Shown: positions 12,827-25,820, counted from the stretch's first letter. The stretch is DNA of 64,000 bases from Ettlia oleoabundans (GCA_019693395.1 JAAMXP010003493.1:1-64000); one strand, 5' to 3'. The notes: generated by a model from the letters alone, not told the origin. Translations and numbers: made by a program.

Positions 12827-15800
12827 ATGCTGGCGTGCAGCCTCAGAGCAGCTCGCGTTCCCGCGTCAATCGCCCGGCGCACCCGATCCAAACTGCCTTC
12901 AGTGGCAGAACGGCGCAATTTCACCATGACCGCTGCCACTGCCGCCGCTCCTGCTGCCCCGCCTGCCACGGGTGTCAAGGCTGATTATGAGGCCCTGGCC
13001 AAGAAGCTGAAGGAAATATCAGCGCTTGGAGGTATCAGGTGCGTGCATGGACTCGGACAGGCCAGGGTGCAGACATCAGGGGCCCAGGCTGTTTGCCTCG
13101 CTGCGCCCTTGCGTGCAACGGAGGGCAACCACCAAACCCAGAGTTACCCCCTGCTGATCCAAACAACTGCATCCTCAACCCTTGACCGAGTTTTTTGCCT
13201 GCTCACGTACTGGTTCATTATGTCACTGCAGCGGCCTGCTGGGCTGGGACGAGATGGTGATGATGCCAGAGGGTGCAGCGGCATCCCGCGCCGCTCAGAA
13301 GTCTGCGCTGGCGGGAGTGCTGCACGAGAAGCAGACTGAGGCAGAGCTTGGGGAGCTGCTGGCCAAGCTGCAGGGGGCAAACCTTGCGGATGAGCTGGAC
13401 TCTTTCCAGCAGGTGATGGCATTACAGATGTTGGAACAAGTATACTGCCTTTTTGTTGGGACCTGGGAATAGAAGGGAGATCGCATTAGTGGGCAGGCTA
13501 CTTGCAGTGTCTGGCTGGTCGAGCCACCCAACCGGGTCCAGGAGTATCTTTACTTCTTCACTTGCACGCAATGCCCCACACCTCGTGCTCCCTGCTTCCT
13601 GTGAGACGGTGGTGCAGGCTGCTGTCCGGGAGGCGGCACGTGACTACAAGAAGCTCACTGCAGTGCCCAAGGAGCTGGCACAGCATGAGGCTGAGCTGGA
13701 GTCCCGCGGTTATCAGGTGGGTTAAGCTAGCATTACAGCTCATTGCACGTTGTTAGGCTAGCATTTCAGCTCATTGCGCATGTTTTTGAAGGAGCTTAGG
13801 TCCGTAAATTGGGTATAGATAAAGTCACACTGCAATGCCTTTGCTTGTTCTGAAATCCATCCCTATTCCCTGCGTCGAAGCTGCCTGCAGGCGTGGGTGA
13901 AGGCGCGGCAGGAGAGCGACTTCCAGCAGTTTGCGCCGGTGCTGCAGGAGTGGGTGGACTTGAGGAGAGAGAAGGCACGACTGGTGGACCCGAACGGGTG
14001 AGCACACGATGGGCATGGCAACAAAGGGCTTACTTTTGGCTGGGATCATCCTTCTTCAGCGGCATTGACGGCAGCGCTGAGGCGCCTTAGCCAACCTTGC
14101 AAGCTGGGATACCATCTATTGGCACGTTGATCTAACCCATGACATGCCCTGTGGCACACCCATGCTTTGCAGGCCTGTGTACGATGTTCTGTTGGACGAC
14201 TACGAGAAATCGTTCTCTGCCGCGCGCCTGGATGAAATCTTTGGTCAGGTATGCAGCATTCTTCTGTTGACAAACCTGTCTGGTTGCCAATGGGTACAGT
14301 CCGCATGCGTTACATGCCTGCCCAGTATCCAAATGTTGCCCCTTCCTTTCGACACCCGTCTATCATTTAATGTGGCTGCAGGTGAAGGAGGGGCTTGTTC
14401 CACTGCTGGCGGACCTGCGCAAGAGGGGCACCGCACCCTCAGGTGCACCATCTGCTGTGACAACTTTGCTGCTAGATAAAATGTTCTTAGTTTCTAGACA
14501 ACTACTGTAGTAGGCATTTGGTGAACGTCGCCCCTGAACTGCAGAACTTCGTGTAACACCATTTCCGATGTTCCCCAGGGCTGCACTTTCATTTCTCCCA
14601 CCCGCCTGCAAACCTTCCGCTGGTCCTTCTCCCTCGAAACCTTCTGCTCTCGCCTGACCTCCCCATCTGCAGACGCGTGGTTGAAGGGCGACTATGACAC
14701 TCAGCGCCAGGGGGAGCTGTGCCACAAGATAGCTGTGGCGCTGGGGTTCAACCTGGAGCGTGGCAGGCTGGATGTCAGCGTGCACCCCTTCACAGGCGGT
14801 GGGTGGCTGCTCCAGCCTTGTGGCTGTGGTGGCGCAAATTCTGCCGCTGGGTGGTGCGTTGAGTGGTGGCCAGGTTGGCGCTTGGCTGGCGCAGGCACAC
14901 CTGGCATGGTATTCGTCCGATGCTGCTTGTTCTGCCGTGCTGGCTTGGACTCGCCGCCTCTCTATTCTGCTTGAATGCGCACTGCCACATGCCTACCATT
15001 TTGAGAACGCAGGCTCCCACCCCACTGACGTGCGCATGACCACCCGGTTCAAGAAGGAGGACCTGACCGAGGGTATCACTGGCGCCATCCACGAGACTGG
15101 TGAGCTAAGCAACCACACCCTGTGGCAGTTGGCACAAATGCAGCACTGCGTGCACTTGGCTCAATGCGTGCGTGTTTGTGTTCATTGGCCGGATGGTATT
15201 TTTCAGAGGTCAAGGCCGTGCGGGCACTGGGTTCTCAGGCTGCCGCCGTCTCAAGCTGCCACTGCCGCTGCGGCACACTCCTAATGGCACCTTATCATTA
15301 CGCCGCCGCCTTGGCGCCTGCAGGCCACGCACTGTATGAACAGGGGCGCAACCTTGCATACGATGGCCTGCCAGTGAATCAGGTACGGCTCCTGCATGGG
15401 TGGTTGACCAGGGCACACGGTTGCCACAACCACCTGCAGGTTGTTTAGACGCAGATCTGCAGTGCCCCTTCAGGCTGAGTTTGTTAGTTGGGATCCAAAT
15501 CCAGATCATCAACCTGTTTGAAGTGACTCCATTTGGCCCTTTGACTGTCCATGCTGCTCGGTATGTGCAGGCGCTAGGCATGGGTGTGCACGAGAGCCAG
15601 AGCCTGCTGTGGGAGCGCATGGTTGGGCTTAGCCGCCCCTTTGCCTCATACCTGCTGCCGCTCATGCGTGAGAGCTTCCCTCAGGTGAGGCTGGTGATGG
15701 TGGTGTGGGTCACTGCATCATCTATCAACCAAGACGTTGCCAGGTTTGTTACTTGCAATTCTCTTCAACCATGTCACTGCATCGACCTGAAACACCCTCA

Positions 15801-17389
15801 TCCTCTCATGCACCCATCACACTCTGATGGGAAAGGTTCCCACATTTTTCGCTCGGAGGTTGATTTCTTTCACGTTTCTTTGTTTGAATAGAGCTACTTG
15901 TTACATTGCATTATTGAAACAATCTCCCCGCCACGAGGATGCGCCCAAACGGCCGTGCCCCGCAGCTGCCTGCCGACAAGAGCGGGGAGAACCTGTACGC
16001 GGCCCTCAACATCGTGAAAGAACCCAGCATGATACGTGTAGAGGCAGACGAATTGACATACCCGTTGCACATCATCATTCGGTGAGCAAAATGTTTCGCG
16101 CCTGTTTGGAACTGCGCAGGCCATAGCAGCTGGAGTTCCCAACCAAAAGCAGAGGTTGTTCGGTTTGCTGGAAGTTCTGCTTGCCATGGTCACCCACTGC
16201 ATGGCAGCATGACCTGCTTTCTTTTGTTCCCCTCCACATCTCAACATTGATCCCCCCCTCTTGCAGGTACGAGCTCGAGAAGGCGCTGGTTGAGGGCAGC
16301 ATCCAGGTGGCCGACCTGCCGCAGCTGTGGAACCAGAAGATGAAGGAGTATCTGGGTGAGTGCTTGCTTCCTGGGCGAAACAAAATATGGACTGGCATGC
16401 TTCGGACACACTGCACAGATTTTTTGTGGACAGTTGAAAAACATTTCAGCCATGCAGGCACCACACCAGGCAGATCCCTTGGCAGGACGGTTTTGGGGGA
16501 CTGGCTCAAGGCAGTTAAGCCAGCGCGCAAGTTGTGACGCAGCTGCGCCATTGCGTGAACTTTGCAGGCTGCGAACCTGAGAGCGATGCACGCGGCGTGC
16601 TGCAAGACGTGCACTGGAGCGCGGGGCTGTTTGGATACTTCCCCACCTACAGGTCAGCTGGCAGCCTTTGCCAACACACTTTGCCTACTTCGCGCTGAGT
16701 GTTGGGCTTGCAAGCAAAAGTTGAGGACACAAAAGACGCCCGCATTCGTTGTCCATAACCCCTCAATCCTCCCTTTCCCCGTCGCAGCTTGGGTGCCATG
16801 TACGCTTGCCAGATTTTCAAGGCGGCTGAGAAGGAGCTGCCAGGGTTGAGTGATGACATCGCCGCCGGCAAGTTTGACCGGCTGCGGCTCTGGCTGAACG
16901 AGAAGATCCACAAGTGAGCTGTGTGCAAATGAGATGAAGGTCTCTTTGTCCAATCAAAGATTGCACAGGCAGGGCGAGGCTGTTGATGTTTGCGCTTCCT
17001 CATGAATCCCAGCGCTGCACTACTGTTGGTGGACCAGTTGTGCCCCTGGCCCCACTAATAAACAAACCCACCTCCCTGCCGTTGGCCTGGCATGGTGCAG
17101 GGTTGGCTCACTGCATATCAGCGGTGATGAGTTGATGAAGGCTGTGACGGGCGCGCCACTAGACCCCAAGGCAAGGCTGCTGTGCCGCCCCCGTGCGGTG
17201 GTTGAGAGAGTCCCAGTTGTTCTGTGCCGGCTGGCATTGATTTGGCTGCCTTGCTTGGCGCCGTGATGTTTGTGACAACTTGCAGCACACTGTTGACATG
17301 TTTTCACTAGTAGCAAATGATACCATCACTGATTGCAGGTGTTTTTGGAGTACATCAAGGCCAAGTATAGCGAGCTGTACCGCCTCTGA
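12827..17389 (+). CDS. M32 family metallocarboxypeptidase (carboxypeptidase Taq type)
   Basis: Zinc carboxypeptidase removing C-terminal residues from peptides. Sixteen exons join with consistent phase to 556 residues (exons begin 12827, 13232, 13606, 13891, 14173, 14382, 14673, 15013, 15324, 15571, 15966, 16267, 16568, 16788, 17101, 17339). All M32 signatures are present: HPF (14785), DVRMT (DxRxT), HETGH at residues 317-321 (zinc ligands, split by an intron), HESQ at 347-350 (third ligand Glu), IRVEAD and GVLQDVHW (GxxQDxHW). The family is usually about 500 residues. The extra 33 residues before the internal ATG at 12926 are Arg-rich ([20 protein letters not shown]), like a mitochondrial or plastid presequence, so I chose ATG 12827. 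Intron 15 has a GC donor (AAG then gcaagg at 17171). The acceptor before exon 3 (gtgag) is weak. Confidence 0.95.
13726..13787 (+). repeat. 31-bp tandem duplication in M32 intron 3
   Basis: GCTAGCATTACAGCTCATTG and GCTAGCATTTCAGCTCATTG start 31 bases apart and diverge toward their ends. They lie inside the intron after the exon ending at 13716. Confidence 0.7.
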
Positions 17390-17825
17390 GCAAACTGTGC
17401 CGCCTGTGGGTAGCGGTACTTATGCAGCATGCCTGCAAGCCTGCAGCTGCTTCTCAATAGATAAACCTGCCCGAAAGGAAATGTCGAGACCTGCCAATCT
17501 TCCACACACGTTGTGTAAATCGCATCAAACAGTTTCAAAGCGGGGTGAACGTGGACTTCACATAACCTAGCAAATGCTATAGTTGGTCGTCACAAACCAA
17601 CTGTCTGCCATCTGCAATACAAGTTCGAAACCGCTTTCGAAATTAGTTTAATGCCAAGAGAACAAGGGTTCTTCTCGCCTTTGGAATTCCCTCTCGTCAT
17701 GCGGTTGCGGGCGGCGCCATGTGCCAGCTGGCGCCGGCAAGGGCGCGTGGCCGCGGCCGTATAGCGGCCGTTTGAGCCCAGCCGCTGCAAAGATATGTGT
17801 TACTGGAACACCTTAAACGCTCGTC
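17390..17825. other. Intergenic region, M32 3' UTR and PDC promoter
   Basis: 436 bases between two genes on the same strand. The first part holds the M32 3' UTR with a TGTAA signal. The second part, GC-rich just before the ATG at 17826, is the likely pyruvate decarboxylase promoter and 5' UTR. Confidence 0.5.
17514..17518 (+). terminator. TGTAA poly(A) signal of the M32 gene
   Basis: TGTAA lies 125 bases after the M32 stop. TGTAA is the usual polyadenylation signal of green algae such as Chlamydomonas. Position supports use, but cleavage is not visible in sequence. Confidence 0.5.
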
Positions 17826-20800
17826 ATGACGACCACCACCGCTGTTCCAACAGTTCCGGCGGTTCCGGAGGACGAAACGCTTGAGGAGTCGCTAAGCGGG
17901 CTTGCACTGAGTCCCTCGCTGTCCGCAAGGTGCGCTCAAGCGGAGCAGTGCTTCTATCCGCATCCGCGGCTCCAACATCTGGGGTTCGTTAGGGTGCTGG
18001 CTGCTGCCGCTGGCGCGCCGCGCCTCGCCTCCCTGACCTAGCTCCCCACTATGCCTGTCCGCTTGGCTGTCTGCAGAGGGCGCAGGCTGGCCTTACGTGA
18101 GGATTCCAAGGCGCTTCTGGATCGCAGCGCCAGCCTGGAGCGTGCCTTCAGCGACACCAAGCGGCAAGCAGCTGACGGCGCGCTCACGCCTCGCCCCTGC
18201 ACCCTGGGCAGGCAAGCATGCCAAGCTGTCGATGTGCTGTTGCTACAGCTACATGACCATGCAGCCTGGAGGCCTGGGCGGATGTTGTGCTGCTTCCATA
18301 GCACCCCGTTTTGGCGAGCTATGTGTCGCTAGCCTCGGCTCATGTCAAACTTTCCACCGGGGGTGAAGCTGTATTTACGTGCTGCTGCAGATTTGCTCCT
18401 GTGGCTCAAGCAGTTGCCGTTGCTCTGCCCGCCTGCAGGTTTCTGGCTAGCCGTTTGGCTGATGCGGGCATTAAGCACTGGTTTGGCGTGCCGGGTGAGT
18501 TTCATTGAGCACCACCAACCACCATGCAGCTGTGCAGTCTTATGGCGCAGGCTTGCAGACATGCTTCTCGCACCACGATGCTCCCCTGGCAGGTTGCTTT
18601 GGGTTGCATCATGCCCATTTGCTCGCTTCATGTTGCAGCCGTCTGGGCTTGCAGCACAACATGCTGTTCATGCCCTCTTGTCTGGCTGCAGGTGACTTCA
18701 ACCTGGCACTGCTAGATGAGCTGCTGGCTGAGCGCCGCCTGCGCATGATCTCCTGCTGCAACGAACTGAACGCAGGGTGAGAGAAGTCTGGTATTTTGAG
18801 CAAGGACATTGGCTGAGGATTGGGGCCCAAGGCTGACACACTGTGGAGTTCAGCTGTGCCGAAAGAGGCTGTGTTGTGCAAACAACACCGAGCATGCATG
18901 GACTGACGCCACCACCCCTTGCATCCTGCATGCTGCCGCCAGTAACGGTTACAAACCAGCTCCACCTCATGCAACCCCCACCCATGGCTGCAGTTATGCC
19001 GCTGACGGATATGGCAGGGCCAACGGCGTGGCCTGCATGGTCACCACCTTCAGCGTGGGCGGGTTGAGTGCCATCAACGCTGTAGCTGGGGCGTACAGCG
19101 AGGATGTGCCGCTCATCTGTATAGTGGGGGCACCCCCAACTACAGCCTGGAACAGCTCTAAGGTGGGTGCACGGCTGGGTGGGCGATGGTGTGGTGTGGT
19201 GTAGCCGAAAGGCAGGCGGAAGGCGGGTCTACCTTGTGAGACGCGCTGGCAGGGTGGGTGGGTGGCTGGGTCTGCCACCCACTCAGTGGGCCGGTGCTTG
19301 AGCAGCGCTCAGCATCGGTCGCTTGCACTTCATGAGCCGTGCACCTCCTGGACCGAATGGCACAAACAGGTCACTTGCAAGGCTGAGTTGAACACCGCCA
19401 TCAACTAGGTTTTGCCAAACTGGTTCTATTGCAGGTGGTGCACCACACCCTGGGGCGTGGCTGCGACCTTGGCTTTGAGCTGCGCTGCTACCAGCAGGTC
19501 ACGTGCTACCAGGCGGTGCTGCAGGATGCTGAGAGCGCCTATGAGCAGATCAACCGCGCCATTCTGGAGGCCTGCCGTCAGTGCAAGCCTGTCTACATCA
19601 GTGTGCCGGCCAACCTGGCCAGACTCATGCACCCCGCTTTTGCGCAAGAGCCGCTGCCGCTGGCCATCCCGCAGCGCGTGTCCGCCGCAGGTGGGTGGCT
19701 GGGTGGTTAGACGGTTCAAGACATGTCTGCCGACCAGCGGCATCAGCAGAATCGGGAGACATGAGGTGGCTTGAGACCAGAGAGACGTGTCTTCTCCCAA
19801 CCACTGCCCACGTCTCATGAACGCGCCTGCAGCACTTCACCCTACCACTGCACCTGCGTACCTGAAGTTTCCCCCGCTCAAATGCAATATTGCCCATCCC
19901 TTTGGAATGCAGGCAACTTGGAAGCCGCCGTCTCCCGTGCCGCCGCCTTCCTCAACCAGGCCGTCAAGCCTGTGCTGGTGTGTGGCGCGCACATGCGCAG
20001 CGTGCGAGCGCGTGCCGCCATGGTGTCCCTGGCTGAGGCCAGCGGCATGCCTGTGGCTGTTATGGTGAACAGCAAGGGGCTGTTCCCTGAGGACCACCCA
20101 AACTACATCGGTAAGTTTGAAGCGTGTTGGTATAAATAAGCGTAGGCTGGTAGGCCGTGACTGGACGCAATGGCTAATGCCGACGCTGGGATGCGGTTTG
20201 CAGTACGGCCTCGGCTGGTGATGTACCGGGGGGGTTGTGTGTGTGTGGGTGTGTGGGTGTGGGTGGGTGGGGGTGGGGGGTGGGGGGGGGTGGGGGGGGT
20301 TCTGTGGCACTGCCTGGTAGGCGCCGCTGGCTCACCCCCAGAGAGAGCCTCAAGTCACGAGGCCGTCGCAGACTAGCATCTGCTCACTGAAACCCAACTT
20401 ATCAATGCCCTTGGGGCTACGGCCCCAAAAGTGGCCTCACCCTCCGCCGGCTCCTGCCTGTGTGTGCTTGCAGGTCTGTTCTGGGCCTCCATCTCCACTC
20501 CATACACAGGGGAGGTGGTGGTGTCTTCTGATGCCTACCTGTTTGCAGGACCGGTGAGCGAGCGGCGGTGCATCTACCAAAGCTTCTGACACGCTGCAAT
20601 AAGTTACACTGCACAAACGAACGTTCACACAGGCGTGGCGTTCTGATTTGGCACTGCGTTGCCACATCCCAGGCTATTTGCTGCTAGGTGGTTGCAAGAT
20701 GCTGTGCACGCTGAGAAGGCCTGCTGTGCATGCTGTGTCCTTGCCTGCAGAACTTCAACGACATCTCCACCGCTGGATTCACTCACATGGTCGACCCCGC

Positions 20801-23546
20801 CTGCACAATTGATGTGGGCCCAGAGACAGGTGTGCCCTCAGCTGACTAGAGGCTGCAGCCAGTGAGGAAAGCGTGGGTTTTGCAAGGAAAGGTGCTGCAG
20901 CATGAAAAAGCAAGCTGACACAAGGGCACGGAAGGGGCGGGAGGTGAAAGCCACTCACACAACAGCCTTGCAAGCTGATGCACCCAGCAGCAAAATGATT
21001 CATTGCATGCAAGGGGTGGAGTAGTCACCACAAAGACATGAAGCTCCTTGCCTGCCGGCTCGTTCGGCTTAGTTCCCATGCCCCTAAGCTCCCGGCTGCT
21101 GCCACCAGTCCCCTTGCAGTGAGTGTGGCCACCGCCGGGTTCTTTGGCCAGGTGGTGCTGGAGGACTTCCTGGAGGCTCTGATTCCAAAGGCATGCATTC
21201 CCGCCGCTGCTTATGATCCTTACGTACACCTCTGTAACTTAGGGATTGTGTTGGGCTGGCGGAGCCTACCCCCACTGTCCAAGCCAACCTGTTCCGCTAT
21301 TCAGCTGGGCAGTCCACGCGTCCTCTGTTTGTCTCCGCTCCTCGTGTTCACCATCCAACCGCGATCCCTTGCCGTCATGCTGCTTCCGCAGGTGAAGAAG
21401 AATTCCACGCTGTTGCACAAGTACCGCACCCTGTATATCCCGCCGGGGGTACCACCGCCGCTGCCAGCTGGCATGCCGCTGCTGCTCAACCGGGTGTACA
21501 AGCAGATCCAGGTGGATAGCAGGTCCGAGCTAAAATGCACTGTTTGGCTGCAGTGAAGCCAAGCGGCCTGTTTCGGGTGAATTGCACTGGCCTGTAAGCT
21601 TAGCTTGCCTGTTCTGGTGGCGCCACCCAGCAGTGTGACTTTTCAGGCCCAACTGCTTCCCTGGTTTTACAAACCCCCAATGTGCCTCATGTGGTTTTGT
21701 TACTACAAACTTGTTGCCAAACCATCATTCTGTCGCATGCCCAGTCAACAGCTCTTCCCCTGGCAACCTCTGTTCTATGTGGTGCAGTCCATGCTGAGCC
21801 CCTCCCACACTATTGTGGTGGATGCGGGTGACTCATGGTTCAATGCGGTGAAGCTGCGGCTGCCAGCGGGGGCGGGCTGGGAGATCCAGGTGCGTGGCAA
21901 AGGGAGCATCTAGTTGGACGTAATAATTGGCTTTGTCGGCCGGTCTAGCAGGATGTCCCTCTGTACTGCTCAGCTCGCTGCATCAAATTTGGTGCTGCGC
22001 TGCATGCGGCGGTTCACATGCCAGCCTGGTAGCCGTCCCGCCTGTCTTGTGATGCGTAACCGCTCGTCACCCAGCCGTTTGCTGTGTGCAGTCTCAGTAT
22101 GCCTCCATCGGGTGGAGCCTTGGCGCCACGCTGGGCTACTCACTGGGTGCACCCACCAAGCGGGTGGTCAACATCATTGGAGACGGCGCTTTCCAAATGA
22201 CAGCGCAGGTACTGTGACACTGTTGGCATCACCAACGGCTGTCTTGCAAGCAGCAGTGGTCATCCAGGGCAATTTATAGAAGTGACTATAGGGAGTAGGG
22301 AGGCGAAACTGGCAACGCACGTGTTGGTTGTTAGCCCTTCAAACATGAGCGTACACGCCAATGCCCTCCAGCTGGGCCAGGCGCTACTGATATTATGTAT
22401 TAGAAACACTGACTGGAAATCGCTGAAGCTGGTTACTTCAACATGGCTGCAGGAGCTATCCACCATTCTGAGGTACCGCCTCAACCCGATCATTGTGGTT
22501 ATCAACAACGGCTGGTACGCTATCGAGGTGCGTCGTAGGTTACAACCAACGCTGACGGGTTGGGTGGGTTGTTTGGCAGCCACAGCTGGTTTTGCTGGCT
22601 GCTGGCCACAACAGTTGCTGGTACTGGTCCCAAGCTTCCATGTTTCATTCAGTCTGCTATGCAGCAGGTCTGCTGGTGACTCCTGGACTGCCTGCCTGCA
22701 TGCCCATGTGCCTGGCCCCTCGCCCCACTCCCAGCACCCATCTCACTTCCATGAAAGGCTTCCATGCTCTGCCACCGACTTCCTGCTGTGCGGCTGCCTT
22801 CCTTGCCTTCTGCAGGTGGAAATCCACGATGGCCCCTACAATGTCCTGAACAACTGGGATTACACAGCGCTGGCGCACTCGCTGGACAATGGCGGCGGCC
22901 GCGTGCATGCAGTGCAGGTGTACTTGTTGGTTGCACCTGGGCTACCTGTCTAATGGGGCTGCTTCGTGGCGGGAATGGCAGGCGGGGTTGGGCAGGAGGA
23001 ACTGCCGTTTATGATTGACACCAGTTTCAAGGAACACCGCTCCCAGCCCTTACTGTAGCATCTAGGGTCGCCTGTCTGATGTGCTGCACTTGCGCTTCTG
23101 CCGCTCGGCTGCCCTGGCAGGTTCGAACTGAGGAGGAGTGTGTCGCAGCGATGGAGGCGGCTGCCTCTATGCTTGATAAGGCTGTGCTGATTGAGTGCAT
23201 CGTCGACAAGGATGATTGCTCAGGTGAGGCTTTCTGGCTGGCTGAAGGCACCCTCCAGCAGCACACTGCTGCATATGGCAGAGGCACAAATGTGCAGTCA
23301 GAGGTGCTGACTTTTTATGTACAGAAATTGGTCCATCAAGGTTGGTGCATGTACAAGGAGAAAGCGTTGAGGTGTCTATAATCCAGCGAAGCGCAGGCTA
23401 AACGTGGGCAATTCTGCCAACTCAGGCGCTGCTGCCAGTTTAAAACGTTTGAAACGCCAACCTTGTTCATTCCTTGCGCCGTGTGAACTGCAGTGGAGCT
23501 GCTGCAGCTGGGCAAGACGCTGCAGAACTCCAACAAGCAGACATAA
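17826..23546 (+). CDS. PDC: Pyruvate decarboxylase (ThDP-dependent)
   Basis: Decarboxylates pyruvate to acetaldehyde, the first step of ethanol fermentation. Seventeen exons join in phase to 634 residues (exons start 17826, 18077, 18439, 18692, 18994, 19435, 19913, 20474, 20751, 21120, 21392, 21788, 22092, 22453, 22816, 23121, 23494). Visible landmarks are VPGDFN (catalytic Asp), [19 protein letters not shown] (the Glu that activates ThDP), VVHHTLG (His pair), GDSWFN, the ThDP motif from GDG at residues 515-517 to NN at 542-543, then AIE (catalytic Glu 549) and VEIHDGPYN, as in plant PDCs. The C-terminus [16 protein letters not shown] replaces the usual longer tail. The first 80 residues are not conserved and could be a targeting or regulatory extension. 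Plant PDCs have NNGGYTIE where this has NNGWYAIE. Introns 2 and 10 have GC donors (18212, 21191). Confidence 0.96.
20228..20300 (+). repeat. G-rich GT/G tract in PDC intron 7
   Basis: About 73 bases of almost pure G and T on the coding strand, with at least eight runs of three or more G, grading from GTGT into long G runs. It could form a G-quadruplex in DNA or pre-mRNA. It lies in the intron between exons ending at 20110 and starting at 20474. Confidence 0.85.
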
Positions 23547-24462
23547 GGGTTGCGGAGACAGATGTGCGCCTTTGAACCTGCGATTCTGGAGATCTTGAAG
23601 GAGGGCTTGCACAAGGGCAAGTGCCGGGGAGCTCGAGGAGATCACTGCATGCTGCTGGTGTGGGGTGGGGATGGGTCCAACAGAAGGGCCGGAGAGCCTT
23701 GAAGTCGAGAATCCTTAGAAAACAACGGCACGTTGAAGGTGTCACTACTGAGCTTGAAGTTGAAAGAGGTTAGAAACTAACGGCACGTTTAAAAGTGTTA
23801 CCACTGAGCATTGCAAGTCTTGAACCCCTTTTGTACACCGCCATATTACGTCTCAGTGACTGCAATTGTTGTTGTGTCATTCATGTACCGTACACCTGTG
23901 TACACATGTATAAACTAGTATGTTAATATTGATGTCTTACTCTGTTCAATGTGCATAAACGCTGATGACAATGGCGGCGTAAAGAACATGCCGATACAAG
24001 GACCATTGCATAGCTAGGCGAGCGGCACAAACAACGGCTGGGTGCAAGTGAGATGGGACTGTCGGAGCGTTGGAACAGATGGCAGGGGAAGGGAGGAAAT
24101 ATGTATATTTAAGCTACATGCTAAGGAGCTTAGCATGCAGCTACTAAATATGACATCGATAGACATCAACAGAGGATAAGCCACTGATTGATGAGTTTTA
24201 CCAAAGAATGACTCAGAGAATGGATAGTTTTGGGAGATAATAGCACGTCTCGGCTCACCCTTCACACACCTCACACTCTTTTACAGATGCTGTGCAAAAC
24301 TCTCCCACGTGCTGCACTTGTCCATCGATCAAACAAGCTAGATGCTCCAGGCTGTAGGCAGGTGACCCAGCAAAAACTTCGCCCCCTAAACTGGCATCGG
24401 CAATGGGATCTGGTGAAGCCCGCTACAATATGACTGCGCCTTGTCTCCTTATAGCGGTGCTC
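23547..24462. other. Convergent 3' region of PDC and MARVEL-like gene 1
   Basis: 0.9 kb between two stop codons facing each other. It is AT-richer than its surroundings from about 23860 and contains a diverged 55-base direct repeat at 23715. No gene is supported. It should hold both 3' UTRs. Confidence 0.5.
23715..23818 (+). repeat. Imperfect 55-bp direct repeat downstream of PDC
   Basis: Two copies begin TTAGAAAACAACGGCACGTT (23715) and TTAGAAACTAACGGCACGTT (23770). Both continue with a similar GTGTNACNACTGAGC block. They lie in the probable PDC 3' UTR or just beyond it. Confidence 0.65.
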
Positions 24463-25820
24463 TCAATATTCGTAGCCCTGGACCTCCCGCACTGAGATGA
24501 TGAGTGATAGTGTCCACGCCAGCCTGCACAAGGTTCAGCGGGTACGAGCAACTCACAGTCAGTGCATGATGTCAACAGAATGTGGTAGAGTGAAATAGGT
24601 GCTGAGGCAGTGCTTGGTAGCGGGGAGATACCGCCCGTGCAGCATCCAATCCATCAAGCATGCTGCAGCCAACCCTTTGGGAGCTCAAAACAGCATATGG
24701 CCGCCGACAAGCAACAAATTTACGTCGCCAGGCAAGAAGCGAGCCATCACAACATAGTAACAAAATGCTGACGGGTACAAGCAGGGCCAATTCCTCCCTC
24801 CCCTCATCTACCATGTCATCCAGCAGAATGCGCAGCTGGCACGGGTGCGTGTGGTGTTGGTGAACTCGTCTGTGAGAAGGTTGGTGGCAACGGCAGCAGC
24901 TGCCAGCCAAAAGATCCACCAGATGGCATCAACCACTGCTGACACCTTGCCTCGGATCTGCGGTAGTGGCGGGGATGAGGCACGAGAGAGACGGTGTGCA
25001 CGCTGGAAGAGGGTGTTGCAAAACCTTGATGATGGCAGAACAGCACGTTGCTGACGCGAACAAAGTGCAGCGATTTTGTGAGGAAGTGTAGCGTGGCATA
25101 GCAAAGGGTAAGAAGACAAGGGCAGGCATTCGGGCAGCTTGAAAGCGCACCGCCTTGTTGCCGGCTAGGTAGAACAGCATGAAAAGGAGAGCCACCACCA
25201 AGCCCGATATTCCTGTGAACAGCTGCAGGCAAAAAAGCAGAATGAAACACCAACCATCAAAGCTAGCTGAGCAGAAGCTGGCCTAGTAAACACCTCATGC
25301 ACAGCAAGCAGCAGAGAGGCAAACAGAGAGCCGCATGGGATGAGATGTCGAGGGCAGACCAGCATATGGCCTAGCTCCTCACAATGTAATTGATCTTGGA
25401 GTTGCCCTGCATAGGGAGCCAAGGCACCAAAGAAGGCAGTTGGCAGCAGCAACGGGGGGTCAGTATGCAAGGGAGCACGCAAGTGGACACAACACTAACA
25501 GGCAAGCACTTACCTTGTACTCAACAACGACCGCAAAGGCGACAATGCTAAAAATGAACTGCATCAAGAACAAGGAGCCAGGTTGCCAATCTAAGACTGG
25601 GCTGGCTGTAACAAAAGCCAGCTGTGGCGAGAACTAGATGGCGGTGCCAAAGTTGGGCCCGCTCCCAGGTTGCCTTTGCTGCCAATGCCTGCCGCCCTGG
25701 GTAGTGGATGACGTTTAATTTGCAACGGGAGACTCCGGCGGCACGGATAACCGCTACTGCGCTTGCCTCTACAAAGCGGAGGATGAAGGGGAAGCTAGTG
25801 GCAGCTGAACCCTCCGTCAT
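24463..25820 (-). CDS. MARVEL-like four-helix membrane protein 1
   Basis: Predicted integral membrane protein of 133 residues, first by position of a three-gene tandem family. Exons on the minus strand are 25767-25820, 25514-25558, 25383-25406, 25151-25222, 24812-24957 and 24463-24523, and phase closes exactly at TGA. The ATG at 25820 gives MTEGSAATSFPFILRFVE, then four hydrophobic segments: FIFSIVAFAVVVEY, LFTGISGLVVALLFMLFYLA, VVDAIWWIFWLAAAAVATNL and CAFCWMTWLAWTLSLIISV. The pattern (LRF before helix 1, DAIWWIFWLAAA in helix 3, RxxASxAFxWxTW in helix 4) resembles MARVEL-domain proteins of fungi and algae, which act in membrane apposition and vesicle traffic. The function here is unknown. 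Intron 1 has a GC donor. Exon 3 is only 24 bases. Confidence 0.8.
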
